From the NCBI GenBank assembly GCA_964614525.1, contig CAZTPA010000007.1, positions 1-64,000 of the forward strand: a DNA stretch of 64,000 nt. The letters are read 5' to 3'. The notes beneath the pieces were generated by a model. That model worked only from the letters and a program-made list of their open reading frames with translations, had not been told where the DNA came from and ran no database searches. Origin of the DNA: PWND01 sp964614525 (GTDB lineage: Bacteria; Bacteroidota; Bacteroidia; Bacteroidales; UBA7960). Below, in pieces: positions 58,289-64,000 of the stretch; position 1 is the stretch's first letter, and each line of letters begins with the position of its first letter. A program made the position numbers and the translations under genes.

Positions 58289-59566
58289 ATGAAAAAGTTA
58301 TTTGTTGTATTAATATTCGTATTATTAGCAGTATTAGCATATTCACAAAACCTTTTGGAAAAATATAAATCAGGAGAGGTTAAGCTTGTTCCTGATACTG
58401 AGTTTGCAAAGGGTGTTGATTGGGATAGAGCTTTTGAAAGCTGGACGGATATTAGTGTAGGTCGGTGGGTTGGCGACCGGAAGTCTCTTATTGTTGCCCC
58501 TGATGGTTCAGCTTTTGTAAGTCACCATTTTCGCGATTTTTATACAGTATTTTCTCCCAAGGGTGATTTTGAAGAGGAACTGCAGGTGAAAAATGATCAA
58601 GGTAAGACATATAGAAGCCTGCCTCATATGATGGGTGTTTTGGATGGCAATATTTATTATTCCGGACTGGATAATATGGGCATTATGCTTTGTTTTAATA
58701 AGGATGGAAATCTTAATAAAACCTTACAACTGGATTATGCTGCCAAGCAGATTATTCCTCTGCCCGGAAAAAAGCTTGCGCTAGTCGGTTGGGTGTTGTG
58801 GAGTAATAAAGTTAGGGAATTTGTTGCTATCGTTGATTATGAAACAAATGAGGAGATTATAATCTGGGATAACTTTAACCCAAGGAGTTTTGGTTCGGGT
58901 ACTCCCCGAGACATGTTTCATTATCAATATTCCTTCAAGGAAGGAGGTATGATAGCTACCAACACTATGCCTTTTGCAAAACCCCTGGGAAGGCGAAATC
59001 CTCCAATGATTGCAAATGTTGGGGACGAGCTTATTGTCGCTATACCTGAAACAGGAGAGATCCGCATCTATAACCTAAATGGAAAACTTTTGTCCAAACA
59101 GACCATTGATTGGGCAAAAAATTTTGTATCAGTGGAGGAGCAAAAAGAAATTCAGCGAAAAGCTATTGAGCGCTACCGTAGTATTCAGGAGCCGCAGTTT
59201 ATGTCATCAGCTTCTAGTGAAGAAAACCGTGCTGCACGTGACCACTTTGTTAGTGAGATGCAAAAAGATCTTGAAAAAATTGATAAGCCGATAATTATGC
59301 CTGTTTTTTCTACACTTATAAAAGATTCTGATGACAACCTGTTATTTTTTGAATTTCCCAAAGAAGAGGGTGCTAATAAGTTTAATGTGTGGGTGTACGG
59401 GAATGGCGGGCAATTTTTAGCACAAAGCAGCTTCAAAGTGGAAGGATATGACTTAGAAATAAAACCGTCAAAATTGGTGTTTCATGACGGATATATATAT
59501 GCACTAATAGTTAAAAAGGAAGCTGAGGGTGTGCCTTTGAGGCTTGTAAGGTTTAAGCTTGTCTAG
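58289..59566 (+). CDS. Exported propeller-like protein, third gene of the sigma module
   Basis: A 425-residue protein with signal peptide MKKLFVVLIFVLLAVLAYSQ. The mature chain consists of short repeated beta units with the SxxVAPDGSAFVSHHFRDFYTVFSPKGDF type of text (near 72 onward), resembling the 6-bladed beta-propeller (NHL/TolB-like) proteins common in Bacteroidota. A charged helical insertion (about 275-335, rich in Glu, Lys and Arg) breaks the pattern. It follows the anti-sigma gene by 65 bases, so it may be the sensor or target of that sigma system; this is inference. Confidence 0.65.
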   Translation: MKKLFVVLIFVLLAVLAYSQNLLEKYKSGEVKLVPDTEFAKGVDWDRAFESWTDISVGRWVGDRKSLIVAPDGSAFVSHHFRDFYTVFSPKGDFEEELQVKNDQGKTYRSLPHMMGVLDGNIYYSGLDNMGIMLCFNKDGNLNKTLQLDYAAKQIIPLPGKKLALVGWVLWSNKVREFVAIVDYETNEEIIIWDNFNPRSFGSGTPRDMFHYQYSFKEGGMIATNTMPFAKPLGRRNPPMIANVGDELIVAIPETGEIRIYNLNGKLLSKQTIDWAKNFVSVEEQKEIQRKAIERYRSIQEPQFMSSASSEENRAARDHFVSEMQKDLEKIDKPIIMPVFSTLIKDSDDNLLFFEFPKEEGANKFNVWVYGNGGQFLAQSSFKVEGYDLEIKPSKLVFHDGYIYALIVKKEAEGVPLRLVRFKLV

Positions 59567-59739
59567 AAAAATAGAGAGGTTAAGCCAAATATTGAATCCA
59601 GGTAAAAACGAATGACGCTGAGCAGTCTGCAAGACTTGACAATTAGCCCAACTTAGATTGAGATTTTTGCATACTTGCAGAGTGCTAGCGCATTTGTATT
59701 ACATGGGTTTTGTTTTAGTCTATGACAAAAAAAAAGGGA

Positions 59740-59775
59740 AAATATTTATTATATTAACAAGCATAATAAATATTT
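59740..59775. other. 13-bp inverted repeat after the sigma module
   Basis: Arms AAATATTTATTAT (59740-59752) and ATAATAAATATTT (59763-59775) are perfect complements with a 10-base loop. All A/T, no T run; may be a weak terminator or a protein site. The rest of 59567-59837 shows no gene. Confidence 0.4.
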
Positions 59776-59837
59776 GTTGCTGATAGGCAAAAGGCTCAAT
59801 ATTCCTAAACCTGTAATTTTACTGAATATATTCACTG

Positions 59838-59952
59838 TAAGCTTTCCACATATTCCCCAAAAATCGGCTCTATTTGATAAATTTACTGAAAATTAAAGGA
59901 GGTTTTTCTGATAACATTAGCTTTGCTTATGTGGTGAACGGTTGTTATATGC
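59838..59952 (+). repeat. Interspersed direct repeat, copy D
   Basis: AAGCTTTCCACATATTCCCC, then the core GGCTCTATTTGATAAATTT (59866-59884), AAAATTAAAGGAGGTTTTT and a tail GCTTTGCTTATGTGGTGAAC that matches the tails of A and B. The promoter-like box is altered to TCTATTTG. No plus-strand gene follows. Copies C and D flank the sigma/anti-sigma/propeller module, about 2.8 kb apart. Confidence 0.68.
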
Positions 59953-59967
59953 AAAGAAAACTTGTGT

Positions 59968-60018
59968 AAAAAATCAACAAAAAAGACTGTTCATGAATAA
60001 ACAGTCTTTTTTGTTGAT
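59968..60018 (-). terminator. Terminator of amt
   Basis: A perfect 19-bp inverted repeat: arm 59973-59991 (ATCAACAAAAAAGACTGTT) against 60000-60018, with an 8-base loop. On the minus strand a T run follows. Confidence 0.9.
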
Positions 60019-60028
60019 AATGAGGATA

Positions 60029-61252
60029 TTATAAGGTGCCGTAATCATAAGCATTTTCACCATGTAATGCTTGGTCAAGCCCTATTTCTTCATCGTCTTC
60101 GGAGACTTTAACTTTTGTTACAAAGTTAATCAATATCAGCATAATGTAAGTGAAGATAAATGCATATGCAGCAGCAATTGCAACTGCAATTAACTCTTTA
60201 AAGAAGAAAGATGCATCTCCTTCTATGAGGCCGGTTTGTCCACCCACTGATTCAACTGCAAAAACCCCAAGTAGTATAACCCCCAAGGTTCCTCCAACAC
60301 CATGCACTCCCCAAACGTCAAGAGCATCATCCCATCCGAGTTTATTTTTCATATGAACAGCGAGATAGCAAACAGCACCTGCAGCTATACCTATAAGCAT
60401 TGCTGCCCAAAGTGGCACAAAACCTGCAGCCGGAGTAATTGTTGCCAATCCTGCAACCGCACCGGTAAGCAAACCAACGAATTTTGGTTTTCCTGACCTT
60501 GTCCATTCAATAATTAGCCATGTAATTGCTGCAAATGAGGCTGCAACATCTGTGTTTAGAAATGCAATTACTGTTATTTCATCTACTGCCAATTCGCTGC
60601 CGGCATTGAAGCCGTACCATCCAAACCAAAGCAGAGCTGTGCCTATACCAACTAATGGAATACTGTTTGGCGGTGAATTTTGATCGCGACGTTTTCCTAC
60701 ATAAAATACTGAAGCTAGTGCCGCAAAACCGGCAGTCGCATGCACAACAATTCCACCTGCGAAATCTAATACACCCCATTCTGCCATTAGTCCGCCACCC
60801 CAAATCATGTGAACAAATGGATAGTAAACAAATAATTGCCAGAAGATTAGAAAAATTAAATAGGCTTTGAAGCTTACTCGATTTACAAATGCACCTGTAA
60901 TCAGAGCAGGTGTGATAATAGCAAACATCATCTGATAGGCAATGAATAAATATGTCGGGTATTCCTGACCGGTTTCGGGGTTGAAGATTTCGTTAAAACT
61001 GATTCCGATTAAAAAAGCATGATCAAAATTCCCGATGATGCCTCCTTCTCCTCCCGAGAAACATAGCGAATAGCCCATGACTACCCACATGATTGTTGTA
61101 ATTCCAAGGGAAACAAATGTTTGCATCATGATCCCAAGAATGTTTCGTTTTCCCGCCAATCCTCCGTAGAAGAATGCCAGTCCGGGTGTCATAAGCATAA
61201 CAAGACTAGTGGCAAGAATCATAAAAGCGGTTGATCCGGTATTTAATTCCAT
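60029..61252 (-). CDS. amt: Ammonium transporter Amt
   Basis: A 407-residue Amt/MEP/Rh channel with about eleven membrane helices. The family signature DFAGGIVVHATAGFAALAS holds the conserved Asp and the first pore His; WGVHGVGGTLGVI holds the second pore His. Phe and Trp gate residues lie in LVMLMTPGLAFFYGGL and the following helices. It takes up ammonium or methylammonium. No signal peptide and no glnK/PII gene beside it, which is less usual. It follows the TorF-family gene by 22 bases on the same strand. Confidence 0.95.
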   Translation of the reverse strand: MELNTGSTAFMILATSLVMLMTPGLAFFYGGLAGKRNILGIMMQTFVSLGITTIMWVVMGYSLCFSGGEGGIIGNFDHAFLIGISFNEIFNPETGQEYPTYLFIAYQMMFAIITPALITGAFVNRVSFKAYLIFLIFWQLFVYYPFVHMIWGGGLMAEWGVLDFAGGIVVHATAGFAALASVFYVGKRRDQNSPPNSIPLVGIGTALLWFGWYGFNAGSELAVDEITVIAFLNTDVAASFAAITWLIIEWTRSGKPKFVGLLTGAVAGLATITPAAGFVPLWAAMLIGIAAGAVCYLAVHMKNKLGWDDALDVWGVHGVGGTLGVILLGVFAVESVGGQTGLIEGDASFFFKELIAVAIAAAYAFIFTYIMLILINFVTKVKVSEDDEEIGLDQALHGENAYDYGTL

Positions 61253-61274
61253 AATATTTAGTATTTAAATGTTA

Positions 61275-62030
61275 TTAAAAAGATATGATTGCTACGAGGA
61301 AAATTTTCTCACTTTGTGGGTTATTTATCAGAGATACAGAAAGTGGAACAGTGAAACTGTCTGAAATTTTTATGTCCTTGCTGACTGTGCATCCAATATT
61401 AACAAAACCTAAATCATCACCATAAAATCCTGCTTCACCTTTATCAGTATCAGCAGCTGTGAGATTTAATCCTGCAAATAAATTAATGTGTTTAAAGCTG
61501 TATGACAATTCTGCATAGCTTGAGAATTGATTCCCTGCAATACTGCCGTCGTCATTTAATCGCTTTGCATCTGCACCATAAACATTGCTGGCGAATAATA
61601 CACCGAGCGGCAAATCTTCTGTGCCATTGAATGAAAGAGAAGCTTCAAAAATATGGTCTGTATAGTCTTCCCGATAATCGAAATAGTGATCGTTTGCGGC
61701 AGTTTCATCAGGGAAAAAGTAATCCGTTACCGTAAAAGAAATCATGTCGTTGAGGAAGGTATATCCGATATACAAGTCCAGTTCCTGGGCACCAGTAAGA
61801 TTGGTTGTGAAAGCTCCCCATGCACCAATGGACAAGCCTTTATAGGTATATTCCAATCCTGGCTGCAAACTGGGTGAGGCGCCGAAATCGGTACCACGCC
61901 AAACATAGCGGCTGGCGAAATCAAGACTTACACTATAAGGATTTTCTTCTCGCTCAGTTTGAGCGAAACTGCTTATTGCAGTTAAATTTGAAATTGCCAA
62001 AAAAAGGATGGCAAGTGATTTTTGCTTCAT
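61275..62030 (-). CDS. TorF-family (Gcw_chp) putative porin
   Basis: A 251-residue protein with signal peptide KSLAILFLAISNLTAISSFA. The mature protein begins with SLDFASRYVWRGTDFGASPSL, the TorF/Gcw_chp opening, and continues as alternating beta strands to a C-terminal Phe. An outer-membrane barrel is likely. Encoded just upstream of amt, it could be the outer-membrane passage for a small nitrogen compound; this role is inferred. The start codon lies at the edge of a palindrome (62030-62057). Confidence 0.8.
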   Translation of the reverse strand: MKQKSLAILFLAISNLTAISSFAQTEREENPYSVSLDFASRYVWRGTDFGASPSLQPGLEYTYKGLSIGAWGAFTTNLTGAQELDLYIGYTFLNDMISFTVTDYFFPDETAANDHYFDYREDYTDHIFEASLSFNGTEDLPLGVLFASNVYGADAKRLNDDGSIAGNQFSSYAELSYSFKHINLFAGLNLTAADTDKGEAGFYGDDLGFVNIGCTVSKDIKISDSFTVPLSVSLINNPQSEKIFLVAIISF

Positions 62031-62057
62031 GTCATTTTATGTTTAATTAAAATGACA
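62030..62057. promoter_or_regulatory. Perfect palindrome at the torF start and promoter
   Basis: Arms TGTCATTTTA (62030-62039) and TAAAATGACA (62048-62057) separated by 8 bases. The palindrome reaches from the first base of the torF start codon to the edge of the -7 box, covering the predicted transcription start: a repressor-operator layout, or a 5' hairpin. Confidence 0.55.
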
Positions 62058-62086
62058 AATGTGGTATTTTAATAAATACTTGTCAA
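62056..62086 (-). promoter_or_regulatory. Promoter of the torF-amt operon
   Basis: On the minus strand: TTG at 62086-62084, a 20-base spacer, CACATTTG at 62063-62056 (one mismatch to TAnnTTTG). Predicted start near 62050, inside the palindrome. Confidence 0.45.
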
Positions 62087-62117
62087 TTAGAAGATACCGT
62101 AAAAGGCACTACGTGAT

Positions 62118-62783
62118 TCACGTATCGGGAAGAATCAACTTATGTTTTATGGCATATTTTACCAGATCCACAGTGCTTGTAAATCCCAGTTTTTTGGAAA
62201 GATTAGTTTTATGTGTTTCAACCGTACGAATGCTAATAAAGAGCTGATCTGCTATTTTTGCATTGCTGAGGCCTTCGGCAACCTTTGTGAGAATTTCTTT
62301 TTCGCGAGTTGTAATGATTGCATCTTCTGTTTCTGTTTGATTTAAGCCTAATTTCGTGCGTCGCATCATTTCATTAAACAGTTTTTCAGAAATAGTTTTG
62401 CTAAAATAATCTTTTCCATGGTAAACAGAGTTGATGGCTTCTCTGAGCTCCTGATGGTTGGTGTTTTTTGGCAAGTATCCGCTTGCACCGGCTTTTACAG
62501 AATTAATTACAAAATCTTCATTTGTGTGCATGGAAAGCATTAAGAATTTAATTTCAGGGAAATCTGGTTTTAACATTCTGACCGTTTCTATACCGGAAAT
62601 ATTCGGCAGGTTGATGTCCATCAAAATCACATCTACATTTTGTTTAGAAATAATGTTTTTTAATGTGTGAAAATTTTCGGCTTCACCAATAACTTCAATC
62701 TCAGGAGATTTTAATAGTAAGGATTTTATTCCGTCTCTGACCAATTCGTGGTCATCAACTATTATGATACGGATTTTATTCAT
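62118..62783 (-). CDS. NarL/FixJ-type response regulator
   Basis: A 221-residue two-component regulator. Receiver domain (1-120): acidic pair in VDDHELVRDG, phosphoacceptor Asp56 in ILMDINLP, Lys in GYLPKNTN. The C-terminal LuxR-type helix-turn-helix is REKEILTKVAEGLSNAKIADQLFISIRTVETHKTNL (cut; about 150-200). Overlaps the histidine kinase gene by 8 bases, so the two form one operon; it ends 87 bases upstream of torF. A 15-bp inverted repeat TACGTGATTCACGTA overlaps its stop (62110-62124). Confidence 0.92.
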   Translation of the reverse strand: MNKIRIIIVDDHELVRDGIKSLLLKSPEIEVIGEAENFHTLKNIISKQNVDVILMDINLPNISGIETVRMLKPDFPEIKFLMLSMHTNEDFVINSVKAGASGYLPKNTNHQELREAINSVYHGKDYFSKTISEKLFNEMMRRTKLGLNQTETEDAIITTREKEILTKVAEGLSNAKIADQLFISIRTVETHKTNLSKKLGFTSTVDLVKYAIKHKLILPDT

Positions 62784-64000
62784 TTGTTTTATGATATAGT
62801 GGTAAACGGATAATAAGTTGAGTTCCTGCCTGTTTTTGAGATTTTACATGAATCTCACCTCCCAGAATATTTGCTCTGTCTTCAATGTTTTTTAAGCCGT
62901 GCTGTTGATTGCAGCTAATCGGTTCATCAGATATGCCTTTGCCGTCATCTTTAATTAAAATGATAAGCTTATCATCTATTATTTGGAAGATAATCTCAGC
63001 ATTTTTTGCTGCTGCATGTTTAATAATGTTGTGTATTCCTTCCTGGACAATTCTGTATATATAAGTTTGAAACTTTCTGCTCATCTGAGATGGAAGTGCC
63101 TTGGTATCTAAATGAATTATTAACTTACTAACGGATTCTGCTGTTTTGCAAAGCCTTTCTAGTGCAGTAATCAACCCAAACTCATCCAGTTCTGCAGGTT
63201 TTAAATCGTTTGATAATCTGCGTGTTTCTTCAATGGTTTTATCGATTAATTCAAGTAATATGTTACTGGCATTTTCATCAGTTTCTGACAGATATTTCAG
63301 TTTAAGAGCAATGAGCATTTGTCCCAGGCTGTCGTGGAGTTCTCGTGATAGTCTTTGTCGTTCTTTTTCTTGTCCGTCAATCATGGACCGAAGAGAACGC
63401 ATTTTGGATAATCGGAGGTTTTGTGTTTGCTCATGTATTACTTTAGCCATTTCGTTAAATTGCTTGGCTAAATCGCTGATTTCATCATTACTTTTAACTT
63501 CAATAATTTTCGGCAAACCACCTTCACTAAGTATTTTAGATGCATTGCTAAGGGCAATAATTGGACGGCTGAGCCATCGTGATAAAAACCATGCAAATAC
63601 AAATAATAGGCTGGCAACCATTACAGCAAGAAAAAGAAATTTATTTCTTAGGTCGTAAATTGGAATCATAGCTTCGCTGAAGTCAATCTCTGCCAAAATT
63701 GCCCAATTCAAATTTGCTGTTTTAAGAGGAGCATAGGAGCTGATAACATCAATGCCGCGATAATCCGGAAAAATTTTTGTTCCGGTTTGTCCAGAAAGAC
63801 CTTTAGTTACACCGGCAGTCTTAACCGAAATTTTCATAATAGCTTCTTGTTGAAATCGTGATGTACTGCGCATTAAGCTGTCACATCCTACAAGATAGGC
63901 TTCCCCCGAATTTCCTAATCCATTGTGTGGATTGTTTTCATACATTATCTCATTAATAAAATCTTGAGGTATATCAATTGCAATGATACCGATAATAGAA
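62776..64000 (-). CDS. Sensor histidine kinase, HisKA_3 type (5' end beyond window)
   Basis: The frame stays open to the right edge of the window, so the N-terminus is missing; 408 residues are visible. From the edge: the end of a Cache-type sensor domain (AIDIPQDFINEIMYENN; GLGNSGEAYLVG; VISSYAPLKTANLNWAILAE), a transmembrane helix (FLFLAVMVASLLFVFAWFL), a HAMP domain (SRPIIALSNASKIL), the HisKA_3 box RLSRELHDSLGQMLIALK with the phospho-His, and the HATPase_c domain ending with IKDDGKGISD and GGEIHVKSQKQAGTQ. It should phosphorylate the regulator encoded just after it. Confidence 0.93.
   Translation of the reverse strand, partial: SIIGIIAIDIPQDFINEIMYENNPHNGLGNSGEAYLVGCDSLMRSTSRFQQEAIMKISVKTAGVTKGLSGQTGTKIFPDYRGIDVISSYAPLKTANLNWAILAEIDFSEAMIPIYDLRNKFLFLAVMVASLLFVFAWFLSRWLSRPIIALSNASKILSEGGLPKIIEVKSNDEISDLAKQFNEMAKVIHEQTQNLRLSKMRSLRSMIDGQEKERQRLSRELHDSLGQMLIALKLKYLSETDENASNILLELIDKTIEETRRLSNDLKPAELDEFGLITALERLCKTAESVSKLIIHLDTKALPSQMSRKFQTYIYRIVQEGIHNIIKHAAAKNAEIIFQIIDDKLIILIKDDGKGISDEPISCNQQHGLKNIEDRANILGGEIHVKSQKQAGTQLIIRLPLYHKTNE

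Noticed and set aside
1..64000. tRNA, rRNA or CRISPR array
   Set aside because: No GGTTCGAATC-type T-loop, rRNA stretch or regularly spaced repeats found by reading the intergenic regions.

Overview
The window is a low-GC chromosomal segment of a Bacteroidota bacterium. Three things point there. It carries the type IX secretion (T9SS) core run porP-gldK-gldL-gldM-gldN. It encodes two large gingipain-like peptidases ending in T9SS sorting domains. Many genes are preceded by the Bacteroidota promoter pattern, a -33 TTG about 20 bases upstream of a -7 TAnnTTTG, with almost no Shine-Dalgarno sites. porP directly in front of gldK, as in Porphyromonas, suggests a Bacteroidales/Marinilabiliales-type organism; this placement is inference. 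No rRNA, tRNA, CRISPR array or intact transposon was seen.

Layout. 0.3-2.7 kb: a PD40-repeat lipoprotein, a DUF1287 protein and a metallo-beta-lactamase-fold hydrolase. 2.9-7.1 kb: ion transport, with a K+/H+ antiporter gene broken by one frameshift, a CDF cation exporter and a FetAB-type ABC pair. 7.4-9.2 kb: an exported alpha/beta hydrolase and a TIP30-like Rossmann protein, both on the minus strand. 9.3-11.7 kb: an AAA_14/DUF4143 ATPase between two copies of a direct repeat, then crcB and a DUF190 gene. 12-23.8 kb: M20 amidohydrolase, DsbD, TilS, a large unknown exported protein, cytidine deaminase, ChaN-like protein, a glycosyltransferase and DprA. 23.9-34.5 kb: housekeeping genes (ileS, a DksA-like gene, lspA, ftsX, DUF3098, uppP, truB, queA, ispD, miaB). 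34.7-44.6 kb: topA, a degenerate ureohydrolase, then the T9SS operon closed by a strong terminator. 44.6-48.9 kb: class I fumarase, rbfA, a methyltransferase and a LolC/E-type permease. 49.1-56.9 kb: two tandem C25-type peptidases, likely T9SS cargo. 57.3-59.6 kb: an ECF sigma factor, its zinc anti-sigma factor and a secreted propeller-like protein. 60-64 kb, minus strand: histidine kinase (cut by the window end), NarL-type regulator, TorF-family porin-like protein and Amt ammonium transporter.

How it fits together: the 38-57 kb part reads as a secretion machine followed by probable clients. The last 4 kb reads as a sensor-regulator pair next to an outer-membrane protein/ammonium-transporter operon whose promoter overlaps a palindrome. 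The least explained signal is a repeat of about 100 bp, present in four same-direction copies (about 9.3, 10.9, 57.1 and 59.9 kb). One pair brackets the AAA ATPase gene and the other brackets the sigma/anti-sigma/propeller module, so both look like inserted cassettes; three of the four copies keep a perfect -7 promoter element.
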